NCBI RefSeq assembly: GCF_024713945.1
Contig: NC_134685.1
Span: 2,227,001 to 2,291,000 of the forward strand
Direction: 5' to 3'
Origin: Dermatophagoides farinae
Taxonomy: Eukaryota; Arthropoda; Arachnida; Sarcoptiformes; Pyroglyphidae
Length of the DNA: 64,000 bases
A program made the position numbers and the translations under genes. The notes under the pieces are model-generated. The model saw only the letters and a program-made list of their open reading frames with translations. It searched no databases and was not told the DNA's origin. This document shows positions 49,637 through 62,999 of this stretch, in pieces. Numbering within the stretch: the stretch's first letter is position 1; the number at the start of each line of letters is the position of its first letter.

Positions 49637-52600
49637 AAAAAATGATTGTTTCACATTATTAAAACTTACAGTTTGAAGTCCTTGTCTTGTGATTGTCATT
49701 AAATGTAAACGAAAATGGCTACGTTTTCCTTGTTGATCAAAACCAACTAGACCGGTGATTCCTTGAAATGAAATCTTCAAAAAAAAAAAAAAAAAAAAAT
49801 TCCAATTGTGAATCCAGTTTATCAATTCATTTACACACACACACACACACATACAGGTCTCATATAATTCATTAATGATGTACCATATAACCATGGATTC
49901 ATATTTGTACATGATGTGGTTGGCATCGATATTGATTGACTTTGATCCAAATCTTTTAATGCTGTTGCAAATAAACGTACTGAATCATATAACAATGCTG
50001 ATTCTGTCTGTTGATGATGAAATGATAAAATGAATTTATTATTATTTGTATAAATACAAGCAAAATATTGACTAGCAAAAAAAAAAAAAAAAAAAATTAC
50101 CAAAATTGTATTGGCAAGTCTTATGGGTGGATCTGGAAATGTAGATGTTGTTGTAGATTTTGATAAAATTGATGATAATGATGATGACGGCTGTGGTAAT
50201 GAACGAAAACGATAACTAAAACGTAAATGATTAATCACATCATGAAGCTCTTTAGATGAAAAATCTATTAAACTGAGAGCAGTAATTTTTGTTTTAGCAT
50301 ATTGAAAATTTTCCAAATTTATTGTATGAAGATCCTTAATTGATTGATTGATTGATTGAGTGATTGATTGGATAAGAAAATTAGAAATGAAATGAAAAAA
50401 AATTTTCTTTTTCACATACCAATGATGTAATAAGATAATTTTGATTTTCAGTCATCATTCCAACTTGTTGTGCCTGTGTTTTGTGTAAAAATAAAATGAA
50501 TGAAAAATCATCATGAAAATTTTTTAGACAAAAAAAAATGAATGAATGGACATTACATGTTTGAGCGCCAAAAATATATTATCACGATCCAAATCGAGCA
50601 ATAGATTATTAATATTATTCTGTTTGATTTCCCAGAATATATCACGATACATACGATCCTGTATTTGATATAAACGTATATTCCATTCATTTTTTTCTGC
50701 TTCTTTAAGAAATTCTTGTATACGCATTAAACCTATATATAATAAATAAATGAAGAATCAAGAATAATGAAAATGGATATATGTAATATTACCTTCATTG
50801 GCTTCATAAACAATAACGAATGTTTTCCATTTCCATGATTTAACAATATCTATGAATGCCATACTTAAATAATCATGTTTTGGATAAATATTCACCGATA
50901 ATTGATTATTTGATTGTTTCATTGTATTCCAATGACATTCAAGATGTGGTATTTCTAATGAATCCAATATTGATTGTACATGACGATATAATTTACCATT
51001 TAATGGCCCAAATAATGCAATGGAACCATTTTCCAATAATGAACATACTGTGTTTTTTTTTTTTTTTTTTTTGATGTTTTGGTTGGTTGTAAACAACATG
51101 TCAAATTGAGAAATAAGAAAATAAAAATAAAAACAAGAAATTGAATTGATGGAAATGTTCGAGATTTGATTGTTTTTTTTTTGATTTTCCAAGAAAAATT
51201 TTCGAAAATTTCCATTTTTTTTCTTTGGAAATTTCTCAAGAACAAAAAAATGAAATGAAATGAAATGAAAGGGCGAAGAGAATCAGAGTGGAGAAAAAAA
51301 AATTGTCAAGAGCAAAAAAAAGAGAAATAAATGACAAAACCAGAGACAAAAATGGAAATTTTTTTTTTTTTTTTTTTTGGTTCTCCAAGTTTTCAGAATC
51401 GGTGTGTACAAGAATCACTTGATAATAATGGATTCATCCGTTCTCTCTCTCTCTTTCTCTCGATTTGAAATTCTTATCGGTAATTTGTGTAGTTGAATTT
51501 CATTACGAATAGCAACAACAACAACAATAAGAAAAAAAAACGGCACGGCAATTCCGGAATCAAATTTAGAACAAAGAATAAGAGAAAAAAAAACATTATC
51601 ATCAATAAAAAAATGACGACGACGACGACGATGAAACAAAAATCACAAACCGGTCAAATTCTATATCCAGTTTTTCATTATTGATTAATCACTTGTATTT
51701 TAAGGAGGAAGAAAAAAATTTTTAAATTTTTTTTTGTTTTGTTTTCAAAACTGGATGTATTTGGATGTATGGCACAACACTGACAACATTTGACAACAAC
51801 AGAAACGATTTGTTTCATCGTCATCGTTCATCATCAACACGATTAATGGGCTATAACCATCATCATCATCATCATCATCATCATCATGATGGTTTGTCTT
51901 ACGTTTAAACTCTATAAAATGGTTTGGGATTTAGTAATTTTTTTTCTCGCTACTCAAAAACACAAATATTGCACAAAAATGTTTAGACATTGTGTGTGTT
52001 TTTTTGTGTGCAAGTGAAATGTTTATGAACGAAAAAAAAATGACAAATTACCCACAAGCTGAAAAATGATGATGAAGAAAACGAATGAAAACAAAAAAAA
52101 AAAAAAACAGAATTATTATTAACGTTATTACAACCACCACATTCTCATTCTCATTCGTTGAACGCAATTTATATGAATCGATTTATGCCTGATTCTTGAA
52201 ATGAAAATGAAAAATATAAAAATTGACACTGATCACATATACCAATATCAATAACAGTGGCAGCAGTGTCTATTGTCTGGAAATATGACACATTTACCCG
52301 TTTGGGTAAAAACAATTTATTCGTATAATTAGATTTATTCACACACACAAACACACACCAGAGAACTTTTTTTTTTGTTTCATTTGACAATTGACAGCTG
52401 CATGTTCATTTGGTCGTAATTTTTTTTGCCTATTTTTTTTTTTGGTTATGCCACAACACACACACACAAATATACATGTGGTGTTCCAAAATGGCGAAAT
52501 TCTGTCTGAACGTGGATTTTTTTTTCTCATTCTGAAATTTGTTTACTTTTTTTTCTCCCAATCATCATCATCGAATTCAATTTCAATGAAAAAAAAAACT

Positions 52601-53411
52601 TTTCAATCATGGTCTACCACATACACACAGACACAAAAAAATCCGGACATTTTTTTTTTTTTTTTGATATTTGTCCATTTCTTAGAAAAGAGAAATCCAA
52701 ATGGACTTTCAACCAAAAAAGGAAAAAAAAACTTTCTTCCGTTCATCTAGTCAAAGAATTTCACAATTTCAATCACCAGAATGAAAAAAAAAGTTTGATT
52801 TAGATTCTTTTTCAATCATGTTTTTATGTGTGTGTGTGTGTGTGTGTGTCAACAAAACATCATTTGATGACAGAATGAAAATGTAAAAAATTCATCGTGT
52901 TGAATCCTTGGAGAGAGAATTATATAACACACACACACACACATGTGTGTGTGTATACGGAATATCGTTGTTGCCAACGACAACAATCAACATGTCCAAC
53001 ATTGAAAAATTGATTAATTTTGAATCATTCATTTGTCCAGGTCGAATTTTTTTGTTGTTGTTATTGTTCTGGTCATCATCTGGATATATTAAAAGTTTTT
53101 GTTTTTCGCACAAACAAAAGTGATAATGAGATTTTCACACACACACACACACATACAGAATAAAAATCGATAAACCAAAAACTTTGAGAATGAGATTAAG
53201 AATCGAAAAAAAAGCGACTACTCAAAGATTCAAAATGTTTTTATGAAATGGCAAGACTTTGTAAAAGTTTAGTTTTTTTTGGCCTTTTTCTGTGTCATTA
53301 TTTAAATGTCGGCCGTGTTTTTTTTTCTCGTTCGAAATTTCAAATTCCGGTTTCTATTCCGGCTAATGATAATGATGATGAAAATCTCGAAATTGGAATT
53401 TCAAATTCTAC

Positions 53412-53445
<34 letters not shown>

Positions 53446-56001
53446 TACACCATTACATTATATAAATCAAACATTAATTCATGAGAGAAAACTCAAATCA
53501 AATTCTGGACAACAGCTAGTTATTCCAAATAAAACTAATGGATAGAAATGGAAAAAAAATAATAATTTAAGCGCCAGCAAAAAAAAAAAATCAGACAAAC
53601 AAACAAGTTTTGCTGATTATTATTCGAATGAAATGATTAGAAATTCAACCATGGCCAGATTAATCCTCGTTTTCGTTGCCTATCAATAATATTCTTATTC
53701 TGTCTTGACGGAATCTCATCATCGTCAAAAAAAAAATTGTCGATCTACATCTACAAACTGGGCAATAATAAAGATTCATATTTCATTCATTCATTCGTGG
53801 AACAATCACATCATCATCATCATCGATCCCAAAATCCTCATCAATAATTTATCCAAATTGAATGCAAAATATTCTCTCTCTGTCTCTTTTTCGAGCCATC
53901 GAAAAAAAGCACTTTACAGCTAAAAAGTGAAAACATCATCAAATTTATACGCAATTGCGCATCACATAATGTCATCATCATCATCATCATCATCATCACA
54001 TCACATCAATGTCATTTTTCAATGGAAATTATTCCTTGTTTAACAGCAACAGCAACACAAATAGCAAAAAAATAAACGTGAATTTTATTTTGTCGCAAGA
54101 ATAAGGGCGAATTTTTTTTCATTTTTTTTTTTGTTATTCATGCTGGCAGTTTTTTTTCACATGAAACTTTTGAAACTGCACACACACAAAAAACATCCGG
54201 AAGAAATGCTTTCCATCAATATTTTTTTTCCACCATAAATTCTATATTCAAATAACGTATCCGTTTTTTTTCTTGACAGTGAAGATGACAAGAATTCTAT
54301 TCTTGCCATAACCTCATCATCATCATCATCATCATTATCATGTGCTTGAAGCATCAATTTCTTTTCCTGTATGACTAAACCTGAAGACGAAAAAAAAATG
54401 AATTCAATCAATCAGACTCATCAGAATATTCTGCAATCACAATGGCCTGAATATTAGCAGTTTGAATATAATTTAGATTCTTGTATTCAAATCGATAATG
54501 TTGCTAATGTTTCCGATCAAAATGAAAATTTCTCATCATCACCATCATCATTATTCACTAATTACCATCAACATACCTTGTTTATGGCCATGAAAACTAT
54601 CATCCAAATTGATTTGTACAATATTTGCCTGTAGTTTTGTTTTGGGCAATATTCTTGCATTGTTGTTTCCATTGCTGCCGCTGCTCCCAATGGCCATATT
54701 ATTATCATTATTGAGCCTATCGATTGCATAACGAAATACAGTCGCCTGTTCAAATTGATCCGGTGAGAATATTCCGCCTATATATATTATTATATAAAGA
54801 AACGAAGGAAAAAAAATATAAGAATCATTTTGGATATAAAAAAAAAATAACAAATACAAAATATAAAGAAAAAAAATCAACAGTAAAATAATTAGAGAAA
54901 GTAAAGACAATTCAAATTTCCAGAATAAATGGAAAAAAACAGTAATATATAAGATTCTTATCATCATCATCAATTATTAATCACACACAAAAAAATGTGT
55001 TGATTTTATCGACTACAATCTACCACCATCATCAATTAATCCAATGGTTAAGTATTATTGAAAAAAATGGATGATGATGATGATGATGATGGAAAAAAAA
55101 TGTGAAAGTGAAATGAAATAAATCACAATTTGATAATCATAAATTGCCACATAGTTCCGGTGTTTCATTTGTTTATTTGGTTTTTTTTCTCTTATCATCA
55201 TCATCATCATCATTTATTGTATAAATGATTTATTTTTACTGTCTATGTGAACAACAACAAAGTTTCTATGGTCTTTTTTTTCCAGTAAATACAAATTGAA
55301 TGTTTTCACGGAATCAACCACTACATATATATATAAATGGTTCATTCTTCAGCAATTTGACGAAAAAAAAAGTTTTTCTCTACTTATTTTTTTTTCGTTT
55401 TTGTTGAGTTTTTTTTTTTTTTTGATTTGATTAACTTTAACTTTTCTGATCTGTGTCTTTTTTTTTGTTTTCATTTTCATTTTAATCATCATCATCATCA
55501 GTTTTTTTTGCACCATATCAAGTAAACTTAATTCGGGTCGATTTCGTTCATACTAAGATCACGAAGTAATCGAAAAGAAAAAATTTTTTTTTCATCATCA
55601 TCATCATCCCACAATAACGTGTGTATCGAATTGAAGCTTTATTCTGAGACCAGGAATTTTTTGTTTGAGTTTAGAATTTTTTTTTTTTTAGATATATAAA
55701 AAAATGTATGTATAAAGAAAATTCTTTTTTTTCAAAACAAGAATAAATTCTGTTTGAATTTTTTTGGTCTAAAATATTATTATTATTATTATTATTAGAG
55801 AGAATTAGGAATATTTAGAAGAATACAAACACACACACACACACAAAATACGTATTGTTTTCATTTTACGATGATCATCATGATGATGATGATGATGATG
55901 ATTTTTTTTTATTGAAATGCACAAGAAACACATTATTTTCTTATTATTATCGTGTGTGTGTGTGTGTGAATAATGCATTAAATCTAATTGCTAAAATGTA
56001 A

Positions 56002-56045
<44 letters not shown>

Positions 56046-59000
56046 GTTTTATGTTTATTTTATCCAATACAACACATATAATAACAATCATTATAATAAT
56101 CAATGAATTTGTTATGGAGAGCCAAATATAGTATGAAATAAAAAGGACTTAAGAATGCAACGAGAAAAAAAAAAGGAAAAAAGATTACCAAGATTATTAT
56201 GCGCATGAAATGAACAAAATGAAAATAGTGAAATAATGAATGAATGAATGAATATAAGTCAGATTATTACATAAGTATATTTTTTTTTGTCGTCGTGTTT
56301 GATCAAATCATAATGATTCTGTTGCTGATGCTGATGCTGATTCTGTTGCTGATGCTGCATTGTTATTGAATTATTTAATGTTATATGAATATTTATTCAC
56401 CATCATCATCATCATCGTTATACATTGACCAGTGGACCGAAAAAGAAAAAAAAAAGATAAAAAAAAGAACCAAATGTTTTTGGTCTGTATCTATGGTGGT
56501 GGTGGTGGTGATCGTATTTCATATTCTTATTTGAAGTGGATCTCATTTTTTTTTTTTTTTTTGGTCGTTTATAGAATTGAGAAATTTTGGTTTTCTCATT
56601 TTCATTGACCATTCATTCATTGATTCTATCCATTTTATCTGTCAACATTTATTATTGATTTTCATATCCGAATCATTGATGCTGATGATGATGATGATGA
56701 TGGAAACATTGATCATTCATTTCAATTATTGGGCTGATAAATTTTTCTTTTTTTTCTTCATACAACAACAACAACAACAAAAAAAACATCAACAATGAGA
56801 ACCCTTAGGCCACACACACACACACACACACTTCAAATGAATCATGTGATGTGTTATTCCAATGAGAAAACAAAAAATACAAATTGAATGGAAATTGTTC
56901 AAACACACACAAAAAAAAACGGGAAAAAAATCGGATTGAATCGACCAAAAAAAACCTTACTAATGTGATGCATTGAAATTTCGTTGTTCGTTGAGCGAAA
57001 TAAAAAAAAAAGAAATTAATTCATCCTGAATTTAGAATATGAAAATAAAAATGAAAAAAAAACAAATTGGCTGAAAACATAAAAATTCTGTAACGAAATT
57101 CTAAAATTTCCATCATTAAAAATTCACTATTTATATACACACACAGAGAGAATATTCTGCAACAAAATAAAATAAATGTTCATGTGGCGGAAAAAAAAGT
57201 GAAACAAAACAAAACAAAACAAAACAAAAAAAATTGCCCATTCATAGAATAATAAACAGATTCTTTTTCTTTAATATCATTTTCATTTGTGACAATTGCA
57301 GAATCTTTATTTCATTTTATTTTCACATCAAAAACAGATTCTAAAATTTAAATTGTTTGATTCTATGATTCAGTGATTCATGCACATACACACACAAAAA
57401 AAAGATGATCAAGGCCAATGGAAAATGGCCAACAAGAGAAAAAACACATCAAAATAAATTAATTTGAATTTAATCGAATAAAATCGATTGAAAATTCGGT
57501 TCAGTGAATTTCGGATCTTCTAATGATTTTATCATTAGTGCACATCTATAGAACTAACAAGGAAAACAAATTTCGTGTTCGTCATCAATCATTTGTTCCA
57601 CCTACACACACACACTAATACTTTGCTATTACCTGGTTGGTAATGAAAAAGAATTGTTCATTTCACTATAGTGTAAAAAAAATACAATGAAAATTTGATT
57701 TTAAAATTCAGGTGAAAAAAAAATAGTAATTTCGTTCATTTTGAATTAAATTTCATATATTATGAAATTCCAAGATGTGAAAACACAATAGTTTTACCAG
57801 AAACAAAAAGAATATACGGTAAGTGATTCTACGATAATCAATCTTGATTATCTATAAACATCATTGTTATTACGTGAGAGAGAGATTTCATATTTGTCAA
57901 CAACATAGAGACAAAGAGCTAGGAAAACAGAATCAAATCCAATAGCTGCCAGGCAATAACAGAAAACAATATAATATAAACAAGATTACAGAATCACAGA
58001 ATTGTATAAGACATGACTATAAAGGTCAACAAAATAAAGCCAATTTATGTGTCAGAATAATATTAATGACAACAGCAACAACAAAAAAAAACAAATAAAA
58101 GAATATTCTGATGATAGAAAAACAATAACATCAAATGATATGTGTGTGAGTGTGTGGATTCTTTTTTTTCATTTTTTTTCTTCTTCTGTGAATAATTCTT
58201 ATAGAATGTAAAACAAATAGATAAAAAACAAAAGAAATATATTTATTCTGTCTAGAAAGATTGTCACCATCTACACATCATCAAATTCTTTAGCATAGCA
58301 TGTTGTTGTTGTTGTTGTTTATTTTTTCATTAATCTATTTTTTTTTTTTTTTGGCAGTCCAACTACGAATGACGTTGATGATGATGATGACATTTTTTTT
58401 ATTCATTCATTCATTCATTCATCACGAATCATCTTTGTATTCATTTTCATTAACTGATGAATTCTTTAAGTTTTCTACTGAAAAAACTTTTTTTTTCATT
58501 TCAATGGAAAAGAAATTGATTGTCCTTTTTTTTCTTGGCTGTTGTTGTTGTTTTTCGATGTTGTCCAACTGGCCACAACAACAACAACAACAATAACAAC
58601 GATCAGCATAAAAAAAACAACAACAATGTACAAAGTTTGTTGTGCATTGCAAATATTGTCATTGACAAAAAAAAAAAAAAAAAAAAAACAATAACAACAA
58701 CAACAAGAAAAACAAAAAACTTTTGTCCATTGTTCCTCTTTATCATGGGCAAGCTAATCAAATTACAACGACAATAACAACAACAACAACAAGAAAAGTT
58801 GTATGTACCTGTATGTGTGTGTTTGTGTGTGTGTATGTAATAATAATTAATTCCAGAGAAAAAAAACTGTTAAAACACACAACGAAATGCGAAAAACATT
58901 GCCAGAATAATGGCGAACCAACAGTCAAAAAAAAAAAAAAAAACAAAAAAGTTTAGTTGTCACCTGTTTTGATGATGATGATGTTTTTTTTGGTTGCTCT

Positions 59001-60163
59001 TTTTTTCCCCTAAACAATAAATCTAATCTAAAACTAATGGATTGGACCACGCCATCATCATTAGCCACTAACAACAACAACAACAACGACAACGACAACG
59101 ACAGTGATTCCCAATCAATTTGTGTAAAGAAGCTACCATAAATGAATGAATGAAATAATAATATCGGTTTGGTTTCTTACTATCATTGGAACAGAATCAG
59201 AATAATATATGATGGAAATTATTCTGTTCCTGTTTTCATATGATTATTATTGAATATGGAATTTTATTTTTTTATTTTTTTTTCATAAAATTAAAAATCA
59301 TACAGACAGACAGTTTTTCTTTTGTATTTTTTTTTATGATGAACACACACACACACACACGCGTTGGAAAGAGAAATGTTAAGAATTTGAATTTTGCCAA
59401 TTTTTATTCATTCATTCATTCATTTTTTTTCTTTGTTATAGCCATCAAAATGAATAATGAAATTTACATATCAAACATGATGATGATGATGATGACGATG
59501 GAAAGAGGAATAATAAAAAAAAAAATCAGCTAAATCATCATCCGATGACAGGTAAAATCTTTAGGCATCTGCATATGACATTTATATATATATATGAAAA
59601 TGAATCATAGAGATCTTGTTTCTCTGTTGTCATTTGCAAACAATCGACTCATATAATCTCATTGAGAATCTCAAAGTTTCAAACAATGGCAACAACGACA
59701 ACAACAACAACAACAACGACGAGAAAATCCCATAATCGGTTTATTGTATTGTATAATTGAAGAGAATAACATAGTTCAACGCACACACACCAACACACAC
59801 ACACACATTTGATTGACAAAATTTTTCATATGAATCCAAAAAAAAGAATGAAAAATTTGAATGAAAAATGAATTTTGAAAATCAAAATTCAATGCAACAA
59901 CAACAACAACAACAACGAGAGAAAAAAAAATACTTGCCAATTTTAATCATTTTTGGTAAACAATCTACCAATATGGTAGTAGTAGTCGGTATTGTTGTTG
60001 TTGATAATGTAATGATGATGATGATGAAAATGTATAGAATATTTATAATTAAATTGATGAATATCGATGATGATGATGATGATGCTGTTGATACTAAATT
60101 CCATTGATTTCGATAATGACGATGACGAAATTTAAAACAATGAAAAATTCTTTTCATTTTCAT
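42561..60163 (-). CDS. Kainate-type ionotropic glutamate receptor subunit
   Basis: Fourteen exons on - join with consistent phases: 60163-59938, 54777-54577, 51047-50793, 50732-50557, 50473-50420, 50334-50101, 50007-49855, 49774-49670, 45636-45333, 44691-44606, 44507-44215, 44120-43699, 43468-43200 and 43100-42561; 3318 nt, 1105 residues. The product is a postsynaptic glutamate-gated cation channel subunit. Exon 1 encodes a hydrophobic N-terminal segment (signal) and MIKIGGIF. The amino-terminal domain follows ([28 protein letters not shown]). S1 has [26 protein letters not shown] and [12 protein letters not shown]1 is around [11 protein letters not shown]. The pore loop has GSLMQQGSD with Gln at the Q/R site; M3 has [15 protein letters not shown]2 has [19 protein letters not shown] and NLTQIGG; M4 follows. 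The C tail of about 180 residues is Ser- and Gln-rich. Pore, NLTQIGG and VCEELS after M4 fit kainate rather than AMPA or NMDA types. It is longer than vertebrate GluK2 (about 908) mainly through the tail and loop insertions. A stop read-through by splicing near 42565 is possible. Confidence 0.92.
46362..46397 (+). repeat. (GGTT)9 microsatellite
   Basis: Nine uninterrupted tetranucleotide units within the receptor intron. Confidence 0.9.
48847..48902 (+). repeat. (TG)28 microsatellite
   Basis: The longest pure dinucleotide run seen in the window, about 56 bp without interruption, inside the large receptor intron. It is alternating purine-pyrimidine and therefore prone to length change. Confidence 0.92.
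52927..52956. repeat. (AC)n(GT)n palindrome
   Basis: A CA run switches directly into a TG run around catg, so the stretch is self-complementary. It lies in a receptor intron. Confidence 0.8.
54778..59937 (-). other. First intron of glutamate receptor gene
   Basis: A 5.2-kb intron follows the signal-peptide exon. The acceptor is atatag before 54777. The donor appears to be GC (g|GCAAGTA) rather than GT. Contents are simple repeats; no other exon is recognised. Confidence 0.7.
56002..56043 (+). repeat. (TGT)14 microsatellite
   Basis: Fourteen uninterrupted trinucleotide units in the first receptor intron. On the opposite strand it reads as CAA/AAC, the source of spurious poly-Gln frames. Confidence 0.9.
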
Positions 60164-61068
60164 CGTTGTTATATTGTATATAAATTATTGGCCACTAGAC
60201 TAGAATATTTGAAACGTTATTAAACAAAAACAAACAGATTCTAAATTCAAATGTCCATTTTTTATGAAAATTTCAATTTAATAGATTTTTAACAATTTTA
60301 AACTTTTGTTTTTATTTTCAAATGCTGATTTTATCATCATCATCATCACTAATCGATGGCAGGCGCCAAATGTCAAACACACACGTATACAAAACACACA
60401 CACACACACCCACGTACACACACATTCATAAACGACTGGACCAAGAATAAACAAGAACCAAACTAGACCAGATCAAACTGAACCAAAAAAAAAAATCATT
60501 CATTTGCTATCCATACCATACCATACAATCCAAGTAGGGTATTGGCGATATTCTAAGGATTCTTTTATTCTGCTGATTTTCTATGAATAATGTGTGTGTG
60601 TGTGTATGCGCGCACATCTTCTGTCTGCCTGCCATGAAACATCAAATATGCGCACGCATTCACACACACACACACAAACGTGAAAAAAAAAGTTAAAGAT
60701 GTCAGAAAATGAAATAAGATTTAGCAAAAAACAAAAAATGGGCAAAAGTTTTTCATTTTACTTTCAGAATATTATGAATTCCATAATAATAATAATATAT
60801 GATAATAATCTGGTTATACCATGATAGAAAAAAATAAGATAAAATTCTACGATTCTGTGATCAATGGTTTAAAATGAAGAAACATTTGGCAAAAAAAAAA
60901 AATTTACATTGTTTTTTGAAACATGGCAAATGATTTATTTGATTCTGTAAATCTTTTGGATACCAAAAACAAAGCAAAAAAAACATGAATTTTTATTAGC
61001 CATTTTGGATGACAAAAAAAAACAAGATTCATATTCATTTTTTTTTCGTCGAAATTGGTTTTTTTTTG
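60164..61068. other. Intergenic gap between receptor and ALDH genes
   Basis: About 0.9 kb between the receptor start and the aldehyde dehydrogenase stop, both on -. It should contain the receptor 5' UTR and promoter and the dehydrogenase 3' UTR. CA runs are present near 60380. No gene is seen. Confidence 0.6.
60992..60997 (-). terminator. Poly(A) signal of aldehyde dehydrogenase
   Basis: tttatt on + reads AATAAA on -, about 72 nt after the stop codon at 61069. Confidence 0.45.
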
Positions 61069-62864
61069 TCAAAAAATTTCATCCGAATAATATACGACCA
61101 ACAATGTGATCAGCACACCAATCACGAATGACAGAAGATAACGGAATGTGGCGCAAAAATCAATATCATCGATAAAATTACGTGCCAATAGAAAATTAAA
61201 AAGCCGAAGATTTGCATCACTATGTGGTGGATAACGTCTGATTTTTTTTAACAAAAAAAAAAAAAAAAACAGGAAAAAGTTAGAATTTCAATGTAGAACA
61301 GAAAAACAAAATTTACCTTTTCATTAAAATATTGGTGATAAAATTATGTCGTTTTATCATGACACTTTTTGCATGTGAAAATGTTGGAAATGAATATGGA
61401 CCAAAATAATTACCGAATCCTGAATTACCAACACCACCGAATGGTAATTCATTGACAAGTAGATTAAAAAATAAATCATTCTTCACAATGGAACCGCTTG
61501 ATGTTTCATTCTGAAATCTTTCAAATACATGATCATTATTGGTGAAAACATTTATGGACAATGGTTTTTCATTCTGTTTGATCAATGCCAATGCTTCATC
61601 TAATGAATCAACAGTGACAATCGGTAATATTGGTCCGAATATTTCTTTTTGCATTATTGGATCATTGAATGTAACATTAGCCATTATTGTAATGGGGAAA
61701 AAACCAGTCATCACATCGATATGGCCACCGATGACAATTTTTTCTTTAGTTGATTCCAAAAGTATTTTTAAATGTTCAAAATTTTTACGATTAACAATAC
61801 GGCCATAAAATGGTGATTTACTTGCATCTGAACCATAAAATTGTTGCAAAAATTCTGGTATCAATCTAACGAAACGATCCTGAACTTTTTTCGTACATAT
61901 TAAATAATCCGGTGCAATACATGTTTGTCCTTTGTTTACACATTTTGCCCAAAGAATTCGTTTGGCTGATTCATTGAAATCGGTCACATTATTATCTAGA
62001 TATACTGGACTAATATATGATGAAAAATTATCATTGATACATTCAATTGATTGATTTAGTTGACCTACTTTTTACCGCCCAATTCCATTACACAAGGTGT
62101 TAGAAATTTACTAGCAGCATTATAAACAATTCTACCAATCATTGGTGAACCGGTAAAGAATATTAGATCAAAACGATTTTCCAACAAACGTGTCGATACA
62201 TCAGCATCACCGATAACAATACGATAACATTCCTGAGATTCAATGAAAATCATCATTGTATTTGAAATTATAAGAAAACTTATTATTACCTCATCTAAAT
62301 ATTTTGGCAATAATTCCGTCAACAATCTTTCAGTGTTTGGTGATAATTCTGATGGTTTCAATATGGCACAATTTCCGGCAACAATTGCACCAATCAATGG
62401 ACGTATCGACAATATCAATGGATAATTCCATGGACTAATAATCAATACAACACCTAATGGTTCATATTTAATATATGTAGAATCAAAAATATTCGTCATA
62501 TGTTTAGTTTTTGTATATTGTAATCGTGTATGGTGATAAATATTATTCAATTGATAATCAATATCATTGAGCAATGGACGCATTTCGGAAATTGTTGCTT
62601 CTGGTTTGGACTATTAGTTTTTTTTTTTGGTCAAAATTAATTAGAATATTACATCATCATCATCATTATTCATTATGATCACAATACCTTATCCAAATCG
62701 GCCAATAAAGCGTCCATAAATTGGTCATAATTTTCTGTTAAACATTTTCGTAATTGTTTCAATTGTTTAATACGAAATTGAACATTTTTCGTACGATCAG
62801 TACAATATGTTTGTCGTGTTTTCCACACAATCATTTCAATTGTTGATTCATTCATTGTGGTCAT
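61069..62864 (-). CDS. Class-3 aldehyde dehydrogenase with C-terminal membrane anchor (fatty aldehyde dehydrogenase type)
   Basis: Five exons join in frame: 62864-62688, 62610-62290, 62232-62069, 62009-61317 and 61237-61069, giving 507 residues. ALDH3 enzymes oxidise aldehydes to acids with NAD(P)+; anchored members act on long-chain lipid aldehydes at the ER. Visible motifs: SPWNYPLIL with the catalytic Asn, ILKPSELSPNTE (cofactor), FFTGSPMIG, MELGGK with the general-base Glu, GQTCIAPDY with the nucleophilic Cys, EIFGPILP, and LPFGGVGNSGFGNYFGPYSF near the end. The last exon gives RRYPPHSDANLR and a terminal hydrophobic span (YLLSFVIGVLITLLVVYY) resembling the ALDH3A2 anchor. ELGGK is followed by NP where SP is more common; this residue is formed across a splice junction. 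Start chosen at 62864 because an upstream ATG at 63002 lies within the TATA-like sequence and reads through a CA repeat. Confidence 0.93.
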
Positions 62865-62985
62865 CGATTTTTTGTTTGTTGGTGTTGATTTATTCACTTT
62901 GGACACACACACACACACACAGAGAACAACAACCAACCAATCAATGAATTTTACCCCAAACAAGTAACTGAAAACTTGAAACTGA

Positions 62986-62999
62986 CTTTTATATTTATA
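62986..62999 (-). promoter_or_regulatory. TATA box of aldehyde dehydrogenase gene
   Basis: On - the sequence tataaatataaaag lies about 120 bp before the chosen ATG. This leaves room for a transcription start about 30 bp downstream and a 5' UTR of about 90 nt. Confidence 0.5.

Larger units (their letters stand above)
45637..49669 (-). other. Large intron of glutamate receptor gene
   Basis: A 4.0-kb intron separates the amino-terminal domain exons from the S1 ligand-binding exon. Phases on both sides are 0, and the protein reads straight from GLQT to VGSWDRN. Content is microsatellites, including the longest TG run of the window. No nested gene is seen. Confidence 0.75.

Noticed and set aside
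42561-60163. Assignment of the glutamate receptor to the AMPA or NMDA class
   Set aside because: No NMDA-type Asn pore site or AMPA-type C tail; the YLMES, NLTQIGG and VCEELS blocks fit kainate-type subunits best.
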